Source of the DNA: Oncomelania hupensis
Taxonomy: Eukaryota > Mollusca > Gastropoda > Littorinimorpha > Pomatiopsidae
Length of the DNA stretch: 64,000 bases
Assembly (NCBI GenBank): GCA_036898135.1
Contig: CM072513.1
Span: 12,895,602-12,959,601 of the forward strand
Direction of reading: 5' to 3'
Below, piece after piece: positions 24,585 through 38,100 of this stretch (its first letter is position 1; each line of letters opens with the position of its first letter). The notes beneath the pieces are model-generated. The model saw nothing but the letters and a program-made list of their open reading frames with translations. It was not told the DNA's origin and ran no database searches. The position numbers and the translations under genes were made by a program.

Positions 24585-27500
24585 CCCCCTCTTTTTTTTT
24601 TCTCTCTTTGGTTCTTACTCCTCCTTCCCCTTTTCTCTCTCTAAACCTTTCTTCCTTTCTCTGTTGTGTATCTCAGTTCCTCTCTCAATGTTCCTCTCTC
24701 TCTATGTTCCTCTCTCTCTATGTTCCCCTCTCTCTATGTTCCTCTCTCTCTATGTTCCCCTCTCTATGTTCCTTTCTCTATGTTCCTCTCTCTCTATGTT
24801 CCTCTCTCTCTATGTTCCTCTCTCTATGTTCCTCTCTCTATGTTCCTTTCTCTCTATGTTCCTCTCTCTATGTTCCTCTCTCTATGTTCTTCTCTCTTCC
24901 TCTCATTCTTCCCTCCATTGCTCATCTGTTGTCCCATGTGTTGACTAGTTTCCAAAGAGCGGCGTACAAGTTCTTTTATAGAGTCCAAGCAGCAGTCTCT
25001 ATCAATGGATCTACACGCCTATCACTCCATAGACAGCGACAACACCTACGAGAGGGGCAGAGCAGAGGCTTGCGGCACCCTATGCCGGATTTTCTGTGCT
25101 CACAAGACCAAGGAGGAGATTCTGCCTGTCTACTACTCTCGCTTCTACATGGTGCTGTACTATGGCCTGCAGACTACCGAGGTCAGCAGCTTTGGCATGT
25201 TTAGCTACTCAGACATTATTGTTTGTATTGAGTAGGTATTATCTTGAGGCAGATTCTAGGATTTACCTTGCTATATTTCGACAGCATCACACTACGAATT
25301 TTGAGTTCTATTGCTTCTCTGACTTTCATTTTTTCTGTGTGTGATTCAGTGAAAATAATTTTGGTTTTAGATGGGTCCTAATGGTGACATGTACTAGCTT
25401 GTATGTGCTCAAACACTGCTTAATCAGATATTGATTGATTCAGCCGTGTTCAGCAATTGAAATCAAAATTCATAAAGCCCAGCATAAATCATGATCAACG
25501 CTTAGAACTTTCTCACATTTATGATCAAGTACTGTTGAAATCAACTCGCCCAGATTCCAGTTTCCATTTTTTTCCATTCAATTCAGCGACTGTCTCAAAA
25601 TGTCTGCTAACTTGTTTTACATGCTTTATACTAGAACACATTTGCATTTCCGTCATTACCGTTCTTGTTTTTGCTATAGCTCTTACATTACTGAAAAAAG
25701 CCACTAAAAGTATGTATCCCAGGAAAGGAAATTAAATACAGATTTCATTTGTGCTACAGGAAGTGAAGATTTGTGTGTCTGTAAAAAAGTAAAATTCAGT
25801 TTTTGCCAAAACATTTTTTAAAATTGTTCCAGACTTACAAAATCAAACATATTATCACAATCATGCATGTTTAGTTGATTTACAAAACTCAACTATTATA
25901 TTACTATTATCAGACATGAGACTTTTCCGCTGTTACGCTGATTTCCGCTGATTTGAATGTCCCAGAGACCGTTTTTGAGATCAGTGCAAATCCGTTGAGA
26001 AAATGAAGGGGGGGGGGGGGGGGGGGGGAGGGAGAGGTTTTGATTTCGAGATCGCAGACCGGCTAGGCTGTCCTCACTTTATGCGAAGTCGGAAAAATCG
26101 CCAAACGGTTCATCCCTATTCAGTTCAATTTTCGTGTTTGTTGTGAGGCCTACGTATGGCCACAATGAAGAAGCGGAAACTGGTAGGCTAGCTTCAGTCT
26201 ACCCTTGCTTCCTCTGGCTTTAGCCTATCACTGTTCAGCCGGCTGCCATCTTTGACTTTCCTTTGAACAGTGTTGCAAAATGTTTGCACGGTTGAAACCA
26301 GGCGATCAGACCCGAATTAGTGAAATCGACCTTCCAGTGAAAAACAAGTGGAATTTTAGATGGCTGGAAGCACAAGTCGATCTAGAAATAAAGGCAGCCA
26401 GTGACTCTTCTCATTAATTTAATCTCCTGAGATGCCATATTTTTGAGTTTTATTGCTTGTTTTTGTTAAAAATTCTTCTGCTTCAGCGACTGTCTCATGA
26501 CCCCCATCAAGGGCATTGCCCCTGAACCCCACCGGGGGCTTACAGCACCCCCGTACCCCTGCATATCATTTTCAGCTTTTTTCACTTTTCCTTGGTCTCA
26601 TGTCTGTATTATATTAAAATGTTTTAACATCCATGGCTAACTTTATTGAACATCAAACAAAAGCAAAACTCAACTATTATATTACTATTATATTAAAATG
26701 TTTTAACATCCATAGATAACTTTATTGAACATCAAACAAAACTCAACTATTATATTACTATTATATTAAAATGTTTTAACATCCATAGATAACTTTATTG
26801 AACATCAAACAAAACTCAACTATTGTATTACTATTAGTATTATATTAACATGTTTTAACATCCATAGATAACTTTATTGAACATCAAACAAAAAAAAACA
26901 AAAAAAAAGACACCGACCGTTCTGCTAATTCTAAGAAAGTATCTCTTGGTCAGTGATTCACTGATTGAATCACTGCCACTGTCACTAGATCTAGGAGTAG
27001 AGTCGGAATTTACAGGTTCAAATCAGAGTTAATAGTTTTCATTCCCATCAAAATCTTCTTCACCACTAGCACTGTCTCGCAATATTTCAACAAGAACATC
27101 TTCAAGAAAGCATGAAAGAATGATGAGTTTGCCAGGTTTGGAAGAGTAAAGGTCTAGGTGCAAGCGGCCGTATAAGGCGTCCGTGTTTGGTCGGGATGTG
27201 TCGAAGAAAACCAAGGTCACGAATGTTGTGGTATAGTTCAACAGGAAGTGTAGATGTTTTAGAGGAGAGCATGGTGTTGCTTAAATGCTTTAGAAGGATG
27301 TAGTTTTGTGACATTATTGACGAGCTGTAGCATGGCACTGGATTAGTTGGTCAAGTTGGAGTATTAATGTTGATGACAATCAAACTGGAATAAACATAAA
27401 CAAAATTCAGTCAGTTACTGTACTTGCTGTGTTAGTAGGTCACTGGGTTCTTCAGATGCAAAGGTTGTTATTGTTTTGAGTAATAATGAGGACGTGAAAA

Positions 27501-30500
27501 CGGTCCTTCTGGGGAAAAAAAATGACACAAGTAAAATAAAAAATGTCTGTTTAAAGTCTTGAAAATGTTGAAATTGAAGTCTTGAAAATTTTGAAAATTA
27601 AAATATGAAAGTACAGTACCAGATCTTCTTGCAGATACACTGCCCAGGCCGTATTCCCAGTAGCTCTAGGTGTCTGTGCTTAAAACTAAATGGGAGCACA
27701 TAGCTAGCTGCATTAGTTTTCTCTTTCTGGAAGCAGGACAGGTCAGTGGAGGTGTAGGGTTACGAAAAGCAGACCCTGCCTGCATTCATTCCAGCTGTGA
27801 GTAGCAGTAACACAACACGTGGGCTGGAAACTTCAGCTAGCCTTGGGAGCTTTGATAAAGGAGTAAGACAGAGTTGAAGGAAACTACAATGTCCTAAAAA
27901 CTGACCCACACACTTGACCACTGACCAAACTAAATGCACACACATAAAGTTCACACTGTCACAAATGCTCGGGTATAAAAATTTAATACTGAGATCCAAG
28001 AATACTAGTATAAAACACTTCACAGAAAGAGAAAACAAAAATGTGTCTCATAAGCTTTCCTTGCTTTCAGAGAGGAAGAGATTCAAGGGAAGTAACTGAA
28101 TTAATCTCTTTTCCTTGGTCTTCTGCTATTCTAACCGAAAGTAACATAGCGTTGCAATTGGACATGCCTTGTACGTCCCATAAGCATTGAAAGGCAGTCA
28201 GAGATGACGTCCACCGCTCAGGGGGAGGGTTAATCAACATTTTTTAACTTCAACTTCAGTAGGCTGAAGAAGGCATTCTGATGCTGTAAAAACATAGCAA
28301 GTTAAATTGTACGATACAAGTCAAGATAATACTTACTCAATATGACCACTCAACATTCTGGTAACAGATACTCAACTATTAGTGTTTACATTGAAAGTGA
28401 ATCCTAAGTGCTTGTAATATGTGTGCCAGTTTTGTATTTGTGAGTGTGTGTGTGTAGAGGGGGGGGGGGGGGGGAAGGGTAAAGGAGGGGACTTGTTTAC
28501 ACTGCATTATTTGGACAAACTAGTTTCATCTACATACCTTGTTTTGATAACCCTCTTTTGTTTTGATGTCAAATTCAATGATCCGTTGGGATTAGGGGTG
28601 TGTTAGGGTAAGGGTTTGGTTAGGGTTAGTGTTAAAACTTAAAAGTACTTAAAAAAGAGGACAACATATGACCCATTGTGAACACAACGAATGTGGCCTT
28701 TCAAGAAAGTCACAATAACGCAGTGTAAACAAGTTTGTGGTGTGTGTTTTGAGTGTGAATGCTGTGTTATTGTGCATGTGTGAGTATGAAAAAAAGGGGA
28801 AGCACGTTGGCCTAATGGTAGAGCTTTGGCTTGTGGATCTGAAGGTCCCGAGTTCGAGCCCAGGCCGGGGCATAGTGTTGTGTCCTTGGGAAAGACACTT
28901 TACTCCCGTTTCTTACTCCTTCGGATGAGAGTATAAACCGAGGTCCAGTCTGTGTCGCATGAATTCCATCATAACGGACTTTAAAGATCCTGACGCTCAT
29001 GTTCTAGACGGGTGAGTGCCGGTGACAAGAACACACCCAGCATGCACCTAGGTCCTTCTCCCCCGTCCCTGGCTGCCCAGGATTGTGCTCAGTTGTTCGG
29101 GCGTCAGACCATGCGCCCAAAGGCTGTGAGTGGGCGTCTCGGGCGGTTCAAGTTAGATCCTGTATCGGCCAGCGCCTTGAGCAGCTCTTGAGCTGGAAAA
29201 GCGCTGTATAAGAACGATTAAATAAATAAAATAAATAAATTGTGTTATGTATGGCGGTTGTGTGTGAGCTGTGTGTGTATGCAATGTATGTGTGCATGTT
29301 ATTTTGGTGTGTGTGTGTGTGTGTGTGTGTCAGTGAGTTTGCTTTGTTGTTTTTTAAATGTTGGTTGTGTATGTGTGAATGAGTTTGCTGTTTTGTAAAT
29401 GTTTGTGTGTGTGTGTGTGTGTATGTGTGTGTGTGAGTTTGCTTTGCTGTTTTGTAAATGTTGTGTGTGTGCGTGTATGTAAGGCAAAAGACATAAGACA
29501 TTTTATTTCGCTTCAACTTTTACATCGAAGAAATCTTGGTGCGCATGGGGTACTCAATTGTGTAGGCCTATATATGCAATTCACTTACGTTTATACAGAA
29601 GAAAAGCACACAATTAAAAGCAAGTAACCCTGCATCACAAACACAATCATACATACACATAGACTTGCATACAACATCATTCCGACACTAGGGTGGTTAA
29701 ATCAAGTATAGATTAACACAATGTCTCATCACGGAATGACTAGAATTGACAAATTTTTGTGTAGTAAAATTGTAGGCCTATGTTGCTCGTGTTTGCACAC
29801 TTTATCGCGCACGGTCTTGCTTACACGAAAAATGACATTACAGCATAATATATAACATAAATGATATATGTATCAGTGATGGAGAAAGTTTTTAAGCTAG
29901 GGGTATTTATACCCTCAACCAAAACATGTGGGGGTTTTCATACCCTCATTTCAAACATAAGGGGGTTTTTTATACCCCCTTTCAATTTTTTAGGGGGTAC
30001 ACCAACATACGTAATAAACACTTTGCGTGGAAAGTCTTTTAATCAGTTTGAGTTTCTTCAGCCGGGCCCGGTTGCGGCTCACCTTTTCCTTCTCTTACCG
30101 AGCCGAGCACTCAAAGCCAAAGGCTGACAAAAAAGGTTGTTTTTCTTTTCCTTCATCTTGTTTTAATTTTTTTGAGCAATTAGTTTTGTCTGCTTTATTT
30201 TTCCCTTTTCTTCGGCTTCCCCTCAGATCGCTGCTTGTCGGCCATGTTTAATGTTGGGTTGTTGTCAGTCTTATATAGCCAATCAAAAGTGTCGAGAAAA
30301 AATAGTGAATATTATCGTGCATATGATTGGCCGTTTCTCGGTAGCGACAGAATGAATAGGAGGAGGAGAGAGGGTGGTAGGCAGTCGCGCAGGACGCAAA
30401 GGCACACGATCCAAATCGAGCGAAAGCTGTACGCACGACCGAAATAGATGTACCTGATGATACCTCCCAGCAACTTAGCTTTACGTTTTCATACCCCTTT

Positions 30501-33500
30501 GGCACTGACTTTGTGCGTGTTTATACCCTTTCATTACATTTTCGTTACGTGATTTCCCAACTCAGTACGTGAAACACGTACGATTGTACGTGATCTCCAT
30601 CACTGTGTATTATTTATCACTAAACTGACTCTCTCTCTCTTTTTCACACACACACCCACCTGGCACATATTACGCATCATTATTCGATACAGGGGAGGGG
30701 GGTGGGTGGGAGGGCCAGGCAATCAAAGAAGGTGGGAGAGGGGGTAACGTAGTAGTGAAGGTATGGGTGTGGTTGTGTGTGTGGGCGTGTGTTTGTGTGA
30801 GTGAGTTTGCTGTGCTGTTTTGTAAATTTTGTGTGTGTGCATGTGTGAGTTTGCTTTGCTGTTTTGTAACTTTTGCGCGCATGTGTGTGTGTGTGTTGCA
30901 GCCTGACATCAGCGGTGAAGTACTGACCAACATTCTGTTCAACTCATGCGACCTGCTGCGTACAGACCTTGCTGGTGTTCAGATCCTCACGCCCTACATC
31001 CTCAAAGCTCTAGAGCTGGTTTTAAGCTGCACTTCACCAGAATTCAGGTAACCTGGGACATTACTGATAACACATAACCACAATTCACTACTGATAACAC
31101 GTAGCCATAATTCACTACTGATAACACATAGCCATAATTCATGTAATGTGGGACACTACTGATAACATGTAGCCACAATTCATGTAATGTGGGACACTAC
31201 TGATAACACATAGCCACAATTCACTACTGATAAAGTGTAGCCACAGGTCAAGTAACGTGGGGCAAGTAAAGGCATGTAACGGATGGATATTTAGTGTGAG
31301 TGCCTGTTTACAATATCTGAGTGCATGCAAAATATATTTGACTCCTAGAATGAAATAAGCGTGCGTGCAAGTTCTCTGTTTACTTTCACATCCACAAACG
31401 TACAGACTCTTTCCAATACAGGCAAACACCAACACCAAAATATACGTTCCACGCTCTCTAACTTTATATAAACAAACAACAATAATTCTTATCAACCTTT
31501 CACTCCAAATTCTTTCATACAGAGATTCTAACACAGCTAACCCTAACACATGTCTCTCTCAACACCAGCTTCACACAAGCTTGAAGAAGTCGAACCTGAA
31601 TGCTCGAGATGGATAAACGAAGCCCGGCAATCGCTTGTCCGAGGCTAATACAAATACGCAAAACAACAGTACCTTGTTAGTCGTGAGAGGCAGTGTTTCA
31701 CACAAGCGGGCGACAAGATGCCAGTAACTTTGCAGCCAGAGATGTATGCAAATGCTGTCGTCGACAGCTGGAGGAGCGCTTTTAGCCCCAGTCCACCCGA
31801 CCTTGAAAACGTAGTCTTTGGTCAGCGAAGAAATATGGCTGACCTGATCCGATGCCTCACGGATCGCTTTATCCCTGTTGTACGGGTCACTGCCGTGTCC
31901 AGGCGTATGGGTCCACGCCCGCTCCCAGGTAGACAGCTACACAATAAATATACACAAACGTCAACTCTCTGACCTTTATAATTTCATTATTCTTCTTTTG
32001 TTTCAACCTTGCTGACCTCCCTTTGTTTATTCACTTTTCCACTTCCGTTCTATATGCGACTGTTTCTTCCTTCCTCCACGATGTTATCCATAACTCATAG
32101 GTAATTACTTCATGAATGAAAATTACTATCAAACATGCTCACGCCTTTCATTCATATTTCAATATCTACTACTCTATACTGTAGCCCCATATAAATACCA
32201 ATACTATTACATCAATGAAAAAATATATTCCATCCTAGTGGACAACAGCTCACCACTTCTGGTCGCCGTTTCAGAGTGCCAAAGGTTTCTACAGTTAGAG
32301 CTAGGAACAGTTTTGTACCCAAATCAGTACAAATTCTTAATAAGCGTTGACTGAATGAGTTGGGTGCGAGTGGTTTATGGGAGTACTAGAGATGAATTTT
32401 ATAATATGCAGCAATTTTTAAACTATTCAGTATGCAGAGGTACCAACCAGTACGGATTGACCGTATTTAATTCTGGCGAAGTGAATTAAATACGGAAATA
32501 CGATAGCTTTTATAAAAATATGGAGGAGAAGTTGCCGATCGTTTATCTTTGCCAGCGGGGCTTCTGTACCGGTTTCTGGTCTCATAATAGTACTCCTGCA
32601 ATCACTGAACCTCGCTGTGTTCAACAAGGTGATTTTCATAGTGATTTTAGAGTAAAACAAGTGTGGTGTTCAACAAGCTGATATTCATGGTGATTTTAGA
32701 GGACTGAAAATACCCTGCTATTTCAGAGGGAAGCCTGTCGTTACTTTATAGTGTCATAGGCTGGGTTTTGAGAGAAAAAAATTACTGACAAGTGTTAAAA
32801 AATACTGACAAACTGGTCCGGAAATACTGACAAGAAGATTAGGGGGTTGGCACCTCTGAGTATGTAAGTTAACTAATGCATAAGTTTTAAAATCTGTGAT
32901 TGTCAGTGTTAGAATGATACGCAGAGTATGATGATTGTATATTTTTAAAGATGCTTTATAACGTTTATAATTTTGGTGTAATATAATCTAATGTCTAACC
33001 CATGTGTGTGTGTGGGTGTGTGTGTTGTGGGTAGGTGTTTTATTTATTTATGTTGAAGTGCAATAAGGACATGTTGTGTGATATGTATTTTAAGTTTTAC
33101 AATGTGTCGGAACTGTTCTTGTTAATATGTACATAAGCGTGAGTACACGTACATGTTTACATGTTTATAGTACTGTTACATTTTATTACCTTTTGCTGAC
33201 AACAAATCCATGTTAGAATTTCTCCTTGGAGATAATAAAGTTTTCTGAATCTGAATCTGAATCTCTCAATACAACAAATGCAATACAAAAATATACTTAT
33301 CCGACAATTCACAATCATGAAAAACATTATAAATACCTGTAATCTTTACAGCACACAATTTCTTCTTTCAGAGAGAAAGACCACAAACCAATTTACCGTG
33401 ATAGGTTTCAATGCCTTCTACCTCTTTTTTTTTCACAATTAACTTTTTTTCCTTTTCTTTCTTTTTTTAAATCTTTTTCCTTTTTCCTGGCCTTCACACA

Positions 33501-34799
33501 TATGACTGCACAGCCCGACACACACAATTCGACTGAGTAACACTGCCCATACTACGACCTAATCCTTATCCTATTGGCTGAAGAATTTTAGCCAATCAAA
33601 AAATACCATACACTATTCAATTTTTTAAAAGCCGTAAAAATCCCGTTCTCTACAGGGCACTACTGACAACACATAAGACACAATTCAGGTAACATGGGAC
33701 ACTACTAATAATACATAGCCACAATTCAGGTAACCTGAGATACTACCGATAACACTTGGCCACAATTCAAATAACCTGGGACACTACTAGTAACACATAG
33801 GACATACTTTATTGCCAGCTGACATCAACATTGCACAAGTGACACATATTGTCATGAGGCATTACAGAAAGACAAGCGGCCATACAACAATACTGTAAAG
33901 TTTAGAAGAATAAAGTTGTGTTTTATTGTATTGTGTTGTATTGTATCAAGTGGTATTGTACTGTTTCATCACAGCCGGCCTTGATCACTACAAGGTCAAC
34001 TCTATAAAGTACAATGTGGCTGATGGATAGTCCTGGTCACATTGTTGTTAAGTTTAACAGTTATTTCTATGTTTGTTCTGATGTGTACACTTTACCGTGA
34101 TTAGTTGTTTTCAGCTTGCTATGAGTTTTGTGAAGGCTGCATTAGTTATTTCTGTGTTTGTTATGCCTTAGGGAAGTTTGTTTAGTTTGGTTATGATTTA
34201 AAATGAAAGAATTGTGAAGTTTGATTCGCAGAATTTTGTGAACCACGGCGTCAGTGCGAATTTTGTTGACTAGAGGGTTAGGGTTAGGGTATTGTTGGTG
34301 TCCAGTTTGGAGAGTGAGTTGTGCAGTCCAGAGTTTGGAGTATTGTATGTTATTTCAATAATGGTATTGGATGGTTAGGGTTAGGGTTAGGGTATTGTTG
34401 GTGTCCAGTTTGGAGAGTGTGAGTTGTGCAGTCCAGAGTTTGGAGTATTGTATGTTATTTCAATAATGGTATTGGATGGTTAGGGTTAGGGTATTGTTGG
34501 TGTCCAGTTTGGAGAGTGTGAGTTGTACAGTCCAGAGTTTGGAGTATTGTATGTTATTTCAATAATGGTATTGGATGGTTAGGGTTAGGGTTAGGGTATT
34601 GTTGGTGTCCAGTTTGGAGAGTGAGTTGTGCAGTCCAGAGTTTGGAGTATTGTATGTTATTTCAATAATGGTATTGGATGCAGTCGCTCTAAAATGTCAA
34701 CATTCAAAATTGCTTCCTATTTTGTCTTCTGTAATAGTAATCTCTTCAGATCGCCGTGCTTTGAGTTCCATTGAATACAAAATGCATGATAGCATCCTG

Positions 34800-34838
<39 letters not shown>

Positions 34839-35047
34839 TACTATTACTATTATGTGCAACTTGCTTGTGGAAAGAGTCCAATGTCTCAATACTAGCAAGG
34901 AGGTATAATGAACCCACATTGAGGTGTTCATTACTTGTTTGCAGTTGTGTGTCAGCACGTAAATTGATACAAAGAGATTGTGACCAGTAAGTGGTTTCAA
35001 GCCATTGTAGCCATGGAACAATTAGCAATAAGAAAATGTCTCCTTAT

Positions 35048-35107
<60 letters not shown>

Positions 35108-38100
35108 AATGATTGAAAACAAAATGTGTTTATTGTGCAGAGTCAGCGACCAGGTGTCGTACATTGAACTTCGGCGAGCATGCATACACCTCCTTCTGTC
35201 CATCCTCTGCCTGCCCCTCCATTTCAAGGACCTGCAGATCAAAGGTCAGATTTATCTTCCTGTTAGTTTTAGGACAGGATTTATACTTTAGGCTGTGCTT
35301 ACCTAAGAGGCAATAACAATTTGTCCTGCTTTTTCAACAGTAAATTAATTTTGTTAACAGGAATAAATAAAAGAACATTGTCGGGGGTTTTGCATTGTTT
35401 GCTTCATGTTGCTGGACATTCAAACAACATTGTTCAATGGAGTACCAACACAATGAGTGACCTTGATAGTTAGATTGATGTGAACTGCCAGTTGTTCTCC
35501 TTTGACCTTGTGTACAATAAGTGTAATGATTTGTGTGATGATGATGTTGCAGATATCCTGTCTACCACCACTACTACCACCATCAAGGATCAGCCGCTGT
35601 CGTTCTTGTCACTGAAGAATCGCATCATTGACCTTCTGCGTAATGCACTGACTAACGAGACGGATCCCCTCAATACACAGATGTTGCTAGGTAAAGTCAA
35701 CCCTTTAATACACAGATGTTGCTAAGTAAAGTCAACACCTCAATAAACAGATGTTGCTAGGTAAAGTCAACACCTCAATACACAGATGTTGCTAGGTAAA
35801 GTCAACACCTCAATACACAGATGTTGCTAGATAAAGTCAACAATTACAAAAAGAAATAAATAAATAATATAGGATTTAAATTTTAAAAAATTGTTGAATT
35901 TCATCCACATATAAAAGTAAGCAAAGAAAATAAGCTTTTTCAGCACTTCCATGTCTGTTGTTTATTTTTACCAGTATACTCGCATGGTTAGAAAAATCTT
36001 AATTGCTGAACGCATGTGGAAATGGAATGTATCAAGTCTATCTCTGACATTATCACTGTTCAGCAAACAAAAGTATTTTCACATCATCTCAGTGCAGGCA
36101 GGTTGTGTTGTATTTTTTCAACCAAACGTTCAGCATTTTGGTAGAACATTACGGCAGTAGGAACATTTTGTTTTTCACCCTATACTTGTAAGTGGTCTGA
36201 TGCTGGTGGTGTCAGAACATTACGGCAGTAGGAACATTTTGTTTTTCACCCTATACTTGTAGGTGGTCTGATGCTGGTGGTGTCAGAACATTACGGCAGT
36301 AGGAACATTTTGTTTTTCACCCTATACTTGTAGGTTGTCTGATGCTGGTGGTGTCAGAACATTACGGCAGTAGGAACATTTTGTTTTTCACCCTATACTT
36401 GTAGGTGGTCTGATGCTGGTGGTGTCAGAACATTACGGCAGTAGGAACATTTTGTTTTTTCACCCTATACTTGTAGGTGGTCTGATGCTGGTGGTGTCAG
36501 AACATTACGGCAGTAGGAACATTTTGTTTTTCACCCTATACTTGTAGGTTGTCTGATGCTGGTGGTGTCAGAACATTACGGCAGTAGGAACATTTTGTTT
36601 TTCACCCTATACTTGTAGGTGGTCTGATGCTGGTGGTGTCATGAACATGGTGTCAGAACATTACGGCAGTAGGAACATTTTGTTTTTCACCCTATACTTG
36701 TAGGTGGTCTGATGCTGGTGGTGCAAGATTTCGCTACATGTGAGGAGACGGAGTCCATGACTCTTCAACCTGGCCAGGACACCAACGACTCGGATATCAA
36801 CCCAGGTACAGCATTATTTTAGCATCACAATACAGGTTATTTCCTATCCTATCCCATAACTCGGAGGTCGTAGGGGCACCACAGATGATCGTTTAACCAG
36901 CGTACTCCATCTTTCCCTGTCCTCAGCAACCCTGATTGTTTCGCTCAGTGTCAAACCAGTCCATTCTCGAATGTTGTCTTCCTACCTCTTTTTCGGTCTC
37001 CCTCTTCTTCTACCTCCTTGCACTGTGCCTTGCAGGATAGTCTTTGCAAGACCTGATGATCTAGTGACGTGGCCATAACATCAGAGTTTCTGTTTTTTCA
37101 CCACTGTGAGCAGGTCATTGTGTTGTCCAATGGCTTGTGTGATGGTCTGTCGGACTTCATCGTTGGTGATGTGCTGGGTATAGGAAATGCCCAGAAGTCT
37201 TCTGTAGCACCTCATCTCCATGCTTTGTATTCTTCGTTGGAGATATGCTGTGAGGGTCCATGTTTCGCAAGCATATAGGAAGATGGAGATGACAAGGGAG
37301 TGCAGCAGACTTCCCTTGGAATGTAGACTGATGGTCCTGTCTTTCCAAATTGGCTTCAACTTCGCCAGGGCAGCAGTTGTTTGTGCGATCCTGGAGAGGA
37401 CTTCCTGTCAGGACCCATTGTCTGACACAATGGCTCCTAAATATTTGAAGCTATGCACTGTGTTGAGGGATTGGCCTTGGACTTTGATGTCTGTGTTGAT
37501 GCCTTTGGTGTTATTGGTCATCATTTTGGTCTTCTCTGCACTTATTTCCATTCCATAGGCTCTGGAGGTGGTGTCAAGCCTCTGTACCAGCTGTTCAAGT
37601 TCTTGTTCCTCTCCAGCCAATCCATCAATGTCATCCGCAAAACGAAGGTTGGAGATTGCTCTTCCCCCTATGCTGACTGTGCCTTCGTGATCTGCAAGTG
37701 CATCTGACATGATGCGCTCTAGGAAGATGTTGGAGAGAGTAGGCATCCCTGACGCACACCGATTGTTGTTCTGAACCAGTTTCCTATGGCACTGTTGTGG
37801 AGGTTTGCACTGGTAACCTTGTCATACAGGCTTTTGATGACTTCAATAATTTTAGGGCTGATGTTGTACACTCTCATGGTTGCCCACAGAGCTGCATGCC
37901 AGACTCGGTCAAACGCCTTTTTGAAGTCTACGAACACATGATATAGATGTTGTTGGTGCTGTAAGTATTTCTCGCAGATTATTCTGAGGTTGAAAATCTG
38001 TTCAGTGGTACCTCGTCCTGCCCTGAATCCTGCTTGTTCTTCATCTATGATTTGTTCAGCTTGGGGTTTCAACCTGCTGAGTATTATTTTCAGGAGGACC

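Larger units (their letters stand above)
25500..28235 (-). mobile_element. Old repeat element, minus copy (paralogue of 40370-41740)
   Basis: Read on the minus strand, blocks of this segment match the plus strand at 40370-41740 in the same order: 28185-28110, 28095-28040, 27215-26935, 25900-25790 and 25740-25590. One shared block encodes [20 protein letters not shown] followed by NSDS-rich sequence, an acidic N-terminal-like peptide. The outer end reads TTAACCCTCCCCCTGAGCGG on the minus strand (28234 leftward), recalling a piggyBac-type TTAA end, but no transposase core is present. A DNA transposon and a minisatellite have entered this copy. Confidence 0.6.

Noticed and set aside
24400..25204. 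Overlapping 180- and 242-codon frames rich in Leu and Ser
   Set aside because: They translate the pyrimidine repeat before exon 8; only the exon 8 part (24949-25181) is coding, in another frame.
28809..28870. Functional tRNA gene
   Set aside because: A and B boxes are present, but the arms do not fold as a tRNA and a SINE body and tail follow directly.
31718..31972. 84-codon frame with [18 protein letters not shown]
   Set aside because: Has a plausible look and a donor-like cag|gtagac, but it does not fit RALGAPB phase or family sequence and lies in an inserted block; left as unknown.
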